Origin: Ptychodera flava
Taxonomy: Eukaryota > Hemichordata > Enteropneusta > Ptychoderidae
NCBI RefSeq assembly: GCF_041260155.1
Contig: NC_091932.1
Span: 10,038,804 to 10,102,803, forward strand
Length of the DNA: 64,000 bases
Reading direction: 5' to 3'
Shown here: positions 1 through 11,232 of the stretch, piece by piece
Layout of the letters: every line of letters starts with the position of its first letter
Numbering within the stretch: the first letter of the stretch is position 1
The notes under the pieces: model-generated
The model's database searches: none
Seen by the model: only the letters and a program-made list of their open reading frames with translations
Told to the model about the DNA's origin: nothing
Program-made: the position numbers and the translations under genes

Positions 1-19
1 TGAAAGACAGGCCTAATTT

Positions 20-360
20 TTTGCGTAAACTTTCCTCAAACTTCAAAATATTCTCTTACCAAGTAAATAGCAGGGGGTCACAATGCAAAGTTTGGTACTA
101 GGGGAACAAAGCACCCAACATTTACCGATGTTTATAATTCTAAATGGTAGCCATCTTTGTATTAACTCTACGAGCAAAATAAAACGTTTAATTCTTGAAA
201 ACACTTAGACTGTGAAATCTTTTTCTTACCCCTAAAGCTGTAAAATAAATGCACCCACAAGTGGTAGATCAGAAAAATATAGAAAATAGAGGAGAGTCCC
301 AGAATCTATCTGTCCCCGGGGCGCATTCTACCTTAAAAGAGTTCACAAAAGCGTGCCCTA
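20..360 (+). repeat. Dispersed repeat family A, copy 1
   Basis: Shares an ordered set of short blocks with stretches at about 2440-2720, 4720-5290, 7250-7560 and 27170-27500: CTCTTACCAAAT, a GGCC/GGCAGCC-ATC-TGTTAACTC block, TTCTTACCCCAAGAGCT, AAAATGAGCCCCCACAAG, CGGTAGATCAGAAA and GAATATCTGTCCCCG. No coding capacity was seen. The family cannot be named without its full consensus. Confidence 0.7.
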
Positions 361-443
361 TTCAACCCCTATCTTCCGGACTGAACTTTATCGATTCTTA
401 AGAAATTATGTTATTAAATCATTACCTTCTTAACGTTACCTAC

Positions 444-1221
444 CTGATACTGCTATTCCAATTGCAGCACCGATTCCCATAGCAAAAAGGTCCAATCCAA
501 ATGCACTTGCTACGTGCTTTCTTTCTACAGCATCTTTAAAAATCACGAAGTGAAGAGAATTAAATAAACCACAGGTGAGACCTATACACACACTCAATAT
601 CAGAAGCTCTCTGTAGGTTGTTATGAAGACGAGTGTTAAGAGCAGCGCACTATACGTAACAACGCTTCCCCAGAACTTACTCAGGTGATATTACTCTCAA
701 ATCGATGAACCAGCCGTATATCAGTCTTATAGATAATGCAGCAGCTCCAACAACAGTATTAAGAAGCGAAGCGTCGACTCTATCTACACCAATTTCATCA
801 AGACGTTGCATAAAGAAAGTGATGAAAATTCCACTGGCAGCGCCGATAAATCCTATGGCCAACGTGATCCCCATGATGCTAGGCTGTAGGTAGATGATGT
901 GAAAACCGAAAAGGCGAACGAATCGCAGACAACGATGTTCTCTGTCAAGGGACTTCCCGTCCTGTCTGGCGATTTTTTCATTTGAACATAGAGGGCGGAG
1001 TAACGCCCCTGCCACACTAAGGTTTGCACTCATTGCAGAGAGAATAATGAGCGTTCCCCGCCAACCATAACCCTGGATGAGTATTTGGCAAAGGGGTGGT
1101 AAACCCATTATACCAAGTCCGTAGCCTGCCGTCGCCAATGCATTGGCCAAACCATGTCGTTTTTCGAAATACTTTCCGAGCAGAGAGAAAGATGGCAAGA
1201 AAGACAGCGATAAACCGAAAT
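444..1221 (-). CDS. SLC16-like exon 3 (TM4 to about TM10), with one frame offset
   Basis: Acceptor TTTTTTTCAG just above 1221; exon ends in phase 1 at a GTAGGT donor (443-438). Encodes YFEKRHGLANALATAG, the central loop, IRLIYGWFID at TM8, then, in a frame shifted by one base from about 680 downwards, KFWGSVVTYSALLL and about 60 more residues with typical C-terminal-half features (AFGLDLFAMGIGAAIG). The second frame stays open exactly to the donor, so it is real coding sequence rather than chance. Confidence 0.78.
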
Positions 1222-4200
1222 CTGAAAAAAAGACAGCGATTGAAAGAATGTTAGTTCCCTATGATTGACAAAGATGGAACACGTACATTAGTCTAAAAGC
1301 AAAGTAACATATTGTGTTATTGAGCAACGTGTCTTCATTTGAATGGAATTATTTAGGATTTCGCTCGTCATCGGACATATAGAAAACTCGTACAAATACT
1401 TTAAGACATTCTACCTGCAAACATTATTTTCTTGGGGGTGGGGGCTTTCCGTCGACCCTCCAAGACTAGATGGAGAGGAATATGACTATCAATGATATAG
1501 TTTACCAGAGTTTGCTAAAATAGTGCATTATCCAGAGACTCATCGACACTTCCAAACCGGGGAAAGGCAACGCTCACAGCATTACTCCACGCGAAGGCCT
1601 TTCTGTTTCTAGCACGCAGACTAGGATGCGTAGAGAGAGAGTTCCTGTCGGCTTAAAACTAAGTTGACAGATTTTAAATCCTCTTGTTTAGTTGGAGTCG
1701 AAAAATGTACAAATCTTACTTACGTTTGAATATTCATTCATAAATTTGACTAGTTTGAATCCTCGGTCACTTAGGGAATGGCAATGTACATGCACTTGTA
1801 CAACAGACAATGTACGTATAAAGTGGCCATAATGGAAAAGTGGCCCTAGGCCTGGTAACTGATTCCTGAATAGCCTTAGGGTTGAATTTCAAACCTCTAA
1901 AAATGGTACATGCGCCCCGATTTTATCCGAACGATTGGCTAGAAATAGTTAGATTTCATCTATACTTGTTATACTAGGACTTTTCATTTCACAGGGACAG
2001 CCTGAGGTGTTACAGTCAACAATGTTTGTCGAAAGTTAAATGTCCAATCGTGATTCATGACTGCTTGAATGCCTGACCATGAAGAATGAAAAAATTTAGA
2101 ACTCTGACACATCGCATTTTGCTCCTTTCCCCGCGACTGGCTGGTCAACTCAGCGGTGTTTTCATGGTAACCGAAAGAACGCAAGCAAGCTGAGACAGTG
2201 GATCACCGCCCTCTACGTTCAGTGACGTTCCTTCGTTCCTTTTACGGAGATATTCGTGGCAATTCCATCTTAATTCGTGCATGAATAATGTAAAATTCTG
2301 AAGTCAGTATCTTAATGCTGACTATGGAGGTACACTGGGAAGCTGGGATAATTGATTGCGTCTGTCCAACATTAAGCTACTTCTATCGATAGAAAACTAC
2401 ACTGTATTGAGGAAGGCCTCGTCCGTGCATATACAAAGTGAAAGACTTCAGCTTTTGTTGACAGTTTCCTTTTGTTCAAACTTTCCTCAATCACACTTTC
2501 AATCATTCTCTTACCAAATCAAGAATAGAAATCTTGGTCAGAGAAACAAATTCGACAATTAAAAATAATTTAAATAGGCTGCCATCCCTGTGTTAACTCG
2601 ATAAAAAATACTCTTGATTTTTGAAAAGCTAAGACGGTTGAAATTGAGCTCATCACCCCAAGAGCTTTTAAACAAGCCCAAAAGAAGCAGAAAACAAAAG
2701 AATTGAAAAAACTTGAATACCTAGTGTCTATTTGCCAAGCAATTTCATACAGGTTATGAACAGCATGCATCAATGCTGTTTGTACCAATCGTTCTATTCA
2801 TTTTGCAGGATCAAGTTATTGTTCCACACCGGAATATCTCATATTTTAGGTTTTATGTCACTTTAAAAATATTACCCAAGATTTTCCGATTTTATTGTTA
2901 GCTTTTGACCTTTCCCATTCAATTGTCAAAATAGCATGTTTTCAGGACTTGACTGAATTGACCTGTACGTGATTAAATTGACCTTGACATGATTTAATTG
3001 ACCTTGTACACCCTGAAAGCACTTCAGCAGGATCTCAGTTAACACCTGTGTCGAAGAAGTTCTTATATCCCAGTTAGTTACAGTCTCGAACGTATAATTT
3101 GAATATTGAATCGCAACAAATATCGCGAGGATAAAATATATAAAAACCGTAGGGCTTAATATTAGATTCTCTCACGACACTTCATCTAATAAATTCGACG
3201 TCGCCATGTCAAAGGTCACCTTCCAGGTGATAGATGTTATCTATTGAAGACACTACTTACTCATTAGAAAACTCATGGTGAAGTACAGCATCGTAACATC
3301 TGTAACGAAGGCACTGACGACAAGACCTGCTGAAGTCATGACACCACCAATCATGGCAACCCTCCTCTCTCCCACATGTTTACCGATTGAACTTGAAATT
3401 GGACCTGGGAACACATCAAAAAGAATGATAGGAAAACAAGGGAACTGTGCACTCGTAGAATTTTCCCACACATACATAAGGTTGTAACATATTTAAGCTT
3501 TACACATAATCACAAGACTTCATCAAATAACTCTGTCTCACTACGGAGTTCGGTCGTTTCATTCTTTGCGACAGGTAGAGTATAGACGCATATCCTTAAC
3601 TTGAGTTCCGCACAATATTACCTCAAGTTGTCAGTGTAGTGAGCGATGGAACCGATCAACTAGCTCTATTATTGTCCGTGTTATATACGCTTCGTCTGGG
3701 CTAAGACAACTGTCTTGTCCTCCCCTTCACAAAATCATGATTTAACCGAATGGTGGACATCAATGACAACGTGTGGAATGGGAAGAACGCGATTCTCTCA
3801 TAAAACCAGTGACATAGGTTATAGAGATTATCGCTTTCAATCAATACTGTTTCTCACAAAGACAATGAAAAATGAACATGGAAACAATACATGAGCCGGA
3901 ATTAGGAATATGTACGAGCTATAGATTAATTTTTATTATCAAGACACCGACTTACACGAACAAAAAAAGACAAATTGCCCAAGAGATGAAATGAGGGACA
4001 CTTTTCCAGCTTCCTCGTCGAAATACTCTTTGAACGTCACAAGCAACACACCTACTGATACAGCGAGTCCATCAAGGAAAGCTTCACTTATAAATGCACT
4101 GAAGACGACAAACCAACCCCATCCGCCGTCAGGAATATATGCTGGACTGCTAGACGCACACTGTTCTGTCAGGTCACAGACATGAGTCGCTTCTGGTAAG

Positions 4201-4268
4201 CGCCCACCAGCATCGGTTAGTTCCTTGTCAACTTGGTCGTCATGGCAACTAGCGGTAGCAGAATTCAT
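444..4268 (-). CDS. SLC16 (monocarboxylate transporter-like) gene, 5' and middle part, three exons
   Basis: Membrane transporter of the major facilitator superfamily; SLC16 members move monocarboxylates, aromatic amino acids or thyroid hormone, usually with protons, across the plasma membrane. Exons read 4268-3956, 3404-3261 and 1221-444. The first holds a polar N-terminus then the SLC16 signature PDGGWGWFVVFSAF at TM1. The last holds the second signature, YFEKRHGLANALATAG, at TM5, and the TM7-TM10 region. Junctions 1/2 and 2/3 are both phase 1 and the 144-nt middle exon is the size usual for this family. About 410 codons are present; the last helices lie left of the window or are missing. 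One apparent single-base frame offset lies near 677-681 (see findings), so this may be a pseudogene or an assembly error. The substrate cannot be told: MCT1-4 types are not separated from orphan members. Confidence 0.85.
1222..3260 (-). other. SLC16-like intron 2
   Basis: About 2 kb without coding signal. It contains a copy of dispersed repeat family A (about 2440-2720) and, near 2940-3010, a short imperfect tandem repeat with the core TTAAATTGACCTT. Confidence 0.6.
2440..2720 (+). repeat. Dispersed repeat family A, copy 2 (partial)
   Basis: Same block order as the copy at 20-360, ending within the CCAAGAGCTTTTAAACAAGC block. It lies in intron 2 of the SLC16-like gene. Confidence 0.6.
3261..3404 (-). 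CDS. SLC16-like exon 2 (TM2-TM3)
   Basis: 144 nt, phase 1 at both ends. The acceptor follows a pyrimidine-rich tract ending TTCCCAG; the donor is GTAAGT. It encodes CPISSSIGKHVGERRVAMIG and the next helix, matching the conserved GPI...FG-R-V-M-GG segment of SLC16 proteins. The usual Gly before Pro-Ile is Cys here, formed across the splice junction. Confidence 0.8.
3956..4268 (-). CDS. SLC16-like exon 1 (start codon, TM1, TM2 start)
   Basis: Starts at the ATG at 4268 (MNSATASCHDDQ) and ends in phase 1 at a GTAAGT donor (3955-3950). It encodes about 45 polar cytoplasmic residues, then PDGGWGW and the first hydrophobic helix. The GGWGW motif is diagnostic for SLC16. Non-coding 5' exons may lie to the right but I could not define them. 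Confidence 0.82.
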
Positions 4269-4719
4269 TGGTCTTTGTTACTGGCACTAGCTGTATTATG
4301 AACCAAAACAAAGAAAAATTCGAGTAAACAATATTTTAGAATGAGACCTAGAAGTAAAGAGACGAGGACAAAACCATCGCTATTTCTGCAGGGTCTAGAA
4401 TTAACTTTGAAATGCCTGTTCCTATATATGAAATTAGTTTGTTCGTTGTGAGAGTCTAGGAGAAGAGATTTTGTTGATTTTTATACCCGTTTACGAAGAT
4501 CTTGTGAAATTTGTTTTTCACTCCAGCACTAACAATGATTATTGTATATCTCTCTATTTTTCGTCTCCACAATATCGATCAGATTGAGTTGTCGCAGTTT
4601 TTATTGAACTTTTGATGGCCGCTTTAACCATTTTGGTCTCGAAATGCTCTAATTCGAGCATGAAAATTCTGTTCAAGACCTGGCTTCTCGCTTTCGGAAC
4701 CCGTTTATGCGAAAATTAC

Positions 4720-5290
4720 CTAACGTTTTGCGATATTTGAAATTCAAAATGGCGGCTATCCCTGTGTTAAAAACAAAATCTGAGAATTTTGAAAAACTTA
4801 GATGGTAATTTTCTTCTTACCACAACAGCTGTAAAATAAGTCCCAACAAGCGGTAGAACAGAAAAGAATTGTTATCGTTTGATAGTCCGAATATCTATCT
4901 CCATGGGGCATTACACCTCAGCATAGAACGCGCCTCCGGGACAGATATTCGGGCTCTCAACTTTGTCAGTACTTTTTTATTGTGGGGGCGTATGTTACAG
5001 CTCTAGGTGTAAGAAAAATAATAGACAGTAGAAGCGAGGTTCTACTACTGTCTTTTTAAAAATGTTCCCCATAGATTTAACACAGGAATGGCAGTCATAT
5101 TGAATGTTACATTTCGGTAAATATTCGGTAATGTAATTGTTTGTCCAGTACCAAATTTTGCACTGTGACCCCTGATTTTTATACTGTTTCGATCTACCAC
5201 TTAGGGGGGTTCATTTTGAAGCTCTTAGAATAAATATATTTTTTGTATTTTTGTGAAAATCGGAATTCTTATTCCCCTCCCCCTAGAGTT
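4720..5290. repeat. Dispersed repeat family A, head-to-head inverted pair
   Basis: A forward copy runs from about 4720 to 4928. At its GAATATCTATCTCC block the sequence turns round and an inverted copy runs from about 4930 to 5130 (GGGACAGATATTCGG, then GTGGGGGCGTATG, then AACACAGGAATGGCAG). A further inverted piece covers about 5140-5250. The fold-back centre is near 4929. Confidence 0.6.
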
Positions 5291-7249
5291 GACACATGGT
5301 TGGCGGCCATTTTTAAATCAAGTGACGGTAAAGCCCGTAGACTGATATTCCAGACCTGTTGTACTCGGTAAACTACTATGATGCCACTCGATGCCCCATT
5401 CTTTCTTAAACGCTTTCCATTTGTATGACTTTAAATTTTGGCTGTAGCTAAATGTTTTTGACATGAATTAGTCACATGAAGATTATAGCAAAAATTCTAG
5501 TGTGAACACTGCGATTGATTACTTATGGCATGTGTCGTACCCTGCTCTAAATTCAATGCATACTAGTTGAGGCATTGCTTCGATTGTACACACATGTAAT
5601 TATGCAAAATGTGAAGATGTCCCGCAAAGGGAACTGAAGTACTAAAGCGATACTGTACTCAGCGCACTCAAACGCCAAATAGTGCACGATTGGAACTAAT
5701 TCTTTGAGATCTGGATCTTTATATTTTTCACATTTCACAAAAGTGTTGGGGGCCCTACTAGTACTATAGCTGAATGTTGCAATATTACAAATTACTCATA
5801 AAAAGTTCATTGCTTTAAGAGAAAAACAAATAAGGTTACATTTGCAGTTTACACCGACGTTTGTTCACTACCCAATTGTCCCGAATCAGTTCCAATCGTG
5901 TTATAGTTATCCTTGACACTCGCCACTCGCCGTATACTTACAATATAAATGTGAATTAGGTTAAGCACAACATACGCAACGTCAACAAAAGACAGTGCGT
6001 ACTTTTTAGACAATGAAATGCCCCATGATACGCTAAGACTTATCAGTAGCCTGACTTCACATAGAACGGTGTTGCTAACAAATCCATAAAATATTATATG
6101 TACATGTACCACTGTTAAGTGTTCTGATAATTTACGAAGCTAGTTATCAATTTCAGTGCTATTCAATTGAAAATCATAATATTTCTCCAAGCATTCAGCT
6201 TGCAAAAATGCTGTAACGCCAATCAACGCGTGCACTAGCAGATAAATATGGCCCGGGGCCTGCCGCCGGCTTCTGATTAAAACACTATAAGTATATGTGG
6301 ATAGCGCACATAAATGAAACGATTCTAAATTGCTAAGCAGTAATATAAGCTTATAGAAGGTCATGACCCCTCTAGTTTTTCGATGTATGTATAACTCATT
6401 GAGACTATTTCATCAGCCTGAGTCTGACAGACACTTATCGATCACGTGGATCGTCTACTTACGTCAGGTCCCTCTTGTTTCCTCTTAATGTGAAAGTCCA
6501 CACAACTGACGAATTCTATGTATTGACATTGAGCTCGCTTCGAGACACCTTTTACGAGTAAACCAGTTGGCACCACAAGAGAGTGACTGTGAGCATGTCA
6601 GACCAACACCCTATACATAGCCCCTAACGATAACAAAGGCCGAGAAGTCCCGACATGGTAAACAAGGTTAAAAGGGCAGTGTCGCAGTGCATGATCTATC
6701 GTGACCTGTTTTTCCTGCAACTCAACCAACGTATTTCCAACCAGTCAAACTACCGAATAACACAACGTGGTTCGTTGAACTTATTGATTATTTCCCGTAA
6801 GCACTGTATATGATATACAGCCACTTTAGATTTGACAGCATCTCGTCGTGATGATTAGTGAAATGATTCGGTTTGGTATTATATACTTTAAGAAGCACAG
6901 ATATCAATTACTTTTTGGCTACGACAAAAAGTTGAGGCCGTGTTAAATTTTCTGATTTGTAACATTTTAAACATGTTATTTTAATACCACCATACTGACC
7001 AATATTTTGCAGCAATGCGCGGATCTCATTCCAGTCTATATTCACCTTAATACAGACTGATATATTTAACGTATCATGACCTATTTGACCTTGGCCTTGT
7101 GGGAGTATAGTGCGGAAAACATCTTAGGCTCTATTCATTTTGGGGCATGTACTTCGGGCGCAGTGTCATGGCGTCATCTAAGTTCGTTTCTCCATGTAGC
7201 CTACCCTTTGAAAGTTATTTTGCAGTGACAAATATGACCTATTTTAAAC

Positions 7250-7560
7250 ACTTTTTCATATCTCCATCCATTAGAAACAAATTGCGGAAAATCTTAGACT
7301 TTTGAAACTTCGTTCGCTAGAATAAATATATCAGTAGGGGTCGCCATGCAAAGTTTGGTTAGAGAGAAATTTACCTACCTTCGAAATGCAAAGAGCCCTC
7401 TTATAACTTTACGGAGAAATTTGAGGTTTCCGATTTTCTTAAGAGCAACACGGTGAAATTCACTCCCTAGACTTCACAATGAGTACAAACAAGAAGCAGT
7501 CCACCAAATAATTTAACAGTGTTAGGGGTCAGAAGACGCGTGTCCCCGAGACGCTGTGAA
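7250..7560 (+). repeat. Dispersed repeat family A, copy near the hAT element
   Basis: Contains the GGTCGCCATGCAAAGTTTGG block also seen near 70-100, and a CAAGAAGC...GTTAGGGGTCAGAAG...GTCCCCGAGACGC tail related to the CTGTCCCCG blocks of the other copies. More diverged than the others. Confidence 0.45.
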
Positions 7561-7606
7561 AATGACCACGTACTACATTGAGGGTGCCTTCATTTCTATA
7601 CAAGGG

Positions 7607-8599
7607 CAGAGCTTCCGTTAACGCAAAATTCTGCGTATTTCACGCATAATTAGTATGAGGTACGCAAAGTAAATGGACGTCTGCGTAATCCGACACGCAT
7701 TGAAAAAAAAACGCCATCTCCGTAACAAAGACATGAGCAGACGTGGTTTCCCTCCATTGCGTAGTTTATCCAGGACTAAAAATCAATGTTTGCTGATAAA
7801 AAATGTTCATTATTTTGCAATATTTTGTCCTACATCGTGTCAATTATGTCATGTTAATTGTTGCCTTCAAGGCTTTACTACTACCAATGGACGTGTAACA
7901 TGTTCAATAGTTCGTCGTTATTTCAAAAACATGTTTTTTTCCCAGTTGCGCCGAATGCGTACTTGTAAACCCTGAAGATCTCCGCGTCGAATATCAACAA
8001 TTTAAGCTAATGCTATTAAGCAGACTTAGAAATAATAGTGTAATGGCCGGTCTGCACGCTTCTTTACAACGATTATCGTGAACTCTTTCCAAATATTGCA
8101 AAGTTGGCCATAATTGCAGCCATGATTCCAGTCTCATCTGTCCCATGTGAACGTTGGTTAAGTACACAAAACGGGATTAAAACATCGAAACGTAGTTGTC
8201 AAAGTGAAGATGCCATCAATGATCGGATGTTGATAACCATGGAAGGCCCAAAAACTTTGTGAATTTGACTTCAGAGTAGCGATGATAGAGTCAGGCAGCA
8301 AAGACATCGTCGGAAGTAGTAGTCTAAATAATTAGTAAGAAATGCATGCGTCGTCAGAGAACAGAACAGAAGAGTATTAAAGATTGTTAAAGTCGTCAGA
8401 GAAAAAACATTGTCACTGTTGATGTTTATTGAATACTTTATTCATTCAGGACTTTTCAACTTAGTCTAGTTTTCGATATCGCGTATACAGCTATTTTATA
8501 GGTTCTTATAGTTGTACGCATTTTTGATACATTTTACGCAAATAAAAAAACATTTGCATACAGCCTTACGCAGGTTTGAAAATCCTAACGGAAGCTCTG
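7607..8599 (+). mobile_element. hAT DNA transposon, internally reduced, with inverted ends and 8-bp target duplication
   Basis: Ends are the inverted repeat CAGAGCTTCCGTTA (7607-7620) and TAACGGAAGCTCTG (8586-8599). The flanks are TACAAGGG (7599-7606) and TAAAAGGG (8600-8607), an 8-bp duplication with one difference, as expected for hAT. TGCGTA words recur inside both ends, like the subterminal repeats hAT transposases bind. The interior keeps only the last part of the transposase. At 993 bp it is well below the usual autonomous length of 2.5-5 kb, so it is a deletion derivative. Confidence 0.8.
8071..8262 (+). pseudogene. hAT transposase C-terminal (dimerisation) domain remnant
   Basis: Reads NDYRELFPNIAKLAIIAAM, then PVSSVPCERWLSTQNGIKT, then about 25 residues ending MLITMEGP and a stop. 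The order L-FPNI-KLA, P-SS-CER-S, IKT and R is the signature of the hAT dimerisation domain, closest in style to the ZNF862-like hAT group. The zinc finger and most of the RNase-H catalytic core are missing or unrecognisable upstream within the element, so it cannot encode an active enzyme. Confidence 0.8.
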
Positions 8600-8607
8600 T
8601 AAAAGGG

Positions 8608-11232
8608 ATCTATGTACCGATAGATGTTTGTTGGAGAGGTGGTGCATTGCACTGTGAATACGACACTGAGCGTTTCAATCGGCAAACCTCAATGTCGGGG
8701 TTTTGCTTTAAAAAGCGTAACCTCATTTTTGAGTTCAACAACGTCACAACAGAAACACGGGGAGCCAGTCAAATGAGGATATGTTGCCGCCAATTCCAAT
8801 CGAGAGTTGTCGTCAGGGGAAGTTGCTCTGTAGAGGGTCTGTAACATTTAAAATTTCACGTGACTATGCAAGGATGATTCAGTGTAGGACTATAAGCAGT
8901 GTAACGGTAGTTCTTTTATGTGGTCCACAACGATCAATGCGGACCGGGTCGGGGGACCGAGCTACCGAAATCATCTCATATTGTCGACAATTCTGTCTCT
9001 TATACTACTACAAAAGTCACGTATTACTAAAAGAATGAAGGGATTGCCAGGGCTTGCCAACTTTAATCGTGGACAGTTGAGGAGGAAACCCCATCTACTG
9101 CCTGTGCTTTACGATAGCTTTCCACCTTTATGGGGTATTTTATGTTTAAAACACAGAAATTTTGTTTTTTCTCTGTTAAGTATGGCTGCAGTATTGACCT
9201 TCAAGTGTGAAGAATATCTTTGTCTCGAAGTTTCTGTTTCTGGCTGATTTTGCGATAAAAATTTACAAGAGAAACAGATGCACGTTTACGTCTTTTTGGG
9301 GACTACCATTAAATCTTGATTAGCAAGGGATTAAGCTAAGCGGCAGCGTCACAGTATTTTTGCTCGCGATTTAACAACATCCGCAGAGAAAATCCCATAT
9401 CGTTGACGGATATGATCGTGTGTACTTAGCGATCAGGCAAAGGAAGGTGGATCGTACCGTTTTTTTCTTATAGGGGTGGCCGCACCCGAAAGATGGCAAC
9501 TTAAAAGTAATAGCGGCACACGAGCATTTGTAACGATACCGATGTCACGCAATGTTGGGACACCCCTCGACGACAACAGCGGCTCAGATGATATGACGTT
9601 CTTGTCTTTATGTTCAAGTTTTCTCAAATTCTCTTGTCTGACTTTGTTGCCACTGACTGGCGATTGGTTCATGTCAGCCAATGGAAATGACTCCAGAAAC
9701 AGTCTTCACTACAGAAATGTTGTAAAGAGGAAAGGCAAACTATGTCTGAGACGCACGTAGTTGAATAGATTTTCAAGGCGCGTAAAGTTCGAAAATAATT
9801 GCAGCTGACTGAATCACAGCATGGAGGTTTTACCTCCATGATCACAGACACAGCCAATCTATATCTACATATAAATGCAGGAATTTTTGTTGCGTTGTGA
9901 ACCAATATTCTGTCCACTAGCTACGTCACTCATTATCAGGATCGCTTGCTCAGAGCCAAGTTCCGCGGCTATGAACCCATTCCGAGATCGAATGCTGACA
10001 TAAAATTACATTAAATTTACGCATAGACCCTCGAGGGTCTATGATTTACGCTTGTGTAGACGGCATCGAGATGCCGTGGCAGTCTCGACAATTTGGTCGA
10101 ACAGTTAATACTCCGACCTGTCTAAATCTTAAAGCTAACCATCAACATATTATGCATAATCCCATCCCGGGCGCTTCCCAAGTTTATTTAGTCATCGACC
10201 ACTGTGTACATTGTGCTCTGAAACGAAACATCGCTCACGCAAATCATCCTTTTAGTTTTATTTCAACCGTTGACACTGATTTCAATAAGTTAATACACTG
10301 TTTGGGCTGAATAGTTTATTTCACCATTTTGTTTTGGTGTTTTATCTGTCGAGTAAATTGTTTATGGCCATTCAAAAGGAAAAAGCCGAACCAATTTACT
10401 AAATGGCCGTTTCCTCAATTCGGCATTTTGTCCCATTGCAGCACGCTCAAAGGAGTTTAACTCGAGAATGCGTGAACAGAAATTCACCAGATTTTCACAG
10501 ATGTTTGTCCCTAAAAGCAAGTATCAGTTCCTTAATTAAGATCTTTAGAGTCGAATTATCGCCGCTTACTGTAATTGGACGGCATTGTTAGACTAATCGG
10601 TTGATAAACTTTGATTCAACACTGTGAAAAAACTAAGGCCTTTTTCAAAATCTGAGACACGGTTTTGTAGCCAGTATTCTGAAGTGCAATTACTCGTTGA
10701 CTCGTTGAGCCCCCTTCCGCTCTGACTTAAGCATTCTATAAGTCAGTTTACCCAATTTCTTTACACTTTCACTTAAATCTTCATAAAGTTTTATTGCCCA
10801 TTACTTTTCTTGATCAATTAAAAACATAATTCATAGAAATAGCTTTCGGGTGATATATAATACTTGGGTAGAAATACACAACTTGATGGCAAAATTCACG
10901 TTTCGTCGCAAAGATGCGAGATCCCTTCTATATCTGAGAGGAAGTAATCATGGTCGGCCTAATCCAGTGAACAAACTGATTAACCAGATAACCAAGTTAC
11001 CGTCCTTGAGATTACGTAAGAGATAAAATAATACAACGGTTAGCGACTGTGGATAATCAAAGCAAAGCATCGGACACTCATTTCATTTGAGTTCAAACCA
11101 TAGTTCCTCACCCCACTGTGGTACTGTAGTACGAACCTATCCATGGACGAAAGTTTAGAAATCTGAAACTCTCACGACGAAATAATCATGTGAACTGAAT
11201 TTTCCCTAAACTCGGTAAATCGATGAAATAGG
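8608..11232. other. Gene-poor stretch with short perfect hairpins
   Basis: Open frames in 8512-9760 overlap on both strands, lack recognisable domains and do not carry convincing splice sites. Three short hairpins cluster at 9820-10077 (separate entry). Otherwise I see nothing definable. Confidence 0.4.
9820..10077. repeat. Cluster of three perfect short hairpins
   Basis: CATGGAGGT-TTT-ACCTCCATG at 9820-9840; a 22-bp perfect palindrome at 10022-10043 with half-site CATAGACCCTC and a central CTCGAG; and ACGGCATC-GA-GATGCCGT at 10060-10077. Function unknown. Confidence 0.6.

Noticed and set aside
650-680. A 31-nt intron in the SLC16-like exon
   Set aside because: It would restore the frame and has GTAAGT and TATAG ends, but it is shorter than functional metazoan introns and would delete family-like residues. 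A one-base offset is more likely.
8512-9247. Three overlapping plus-strand open frames
   Set aside because: No recognisable domain, frames overlap each other, and the first lies partly inside the hAT end. Chance frames.
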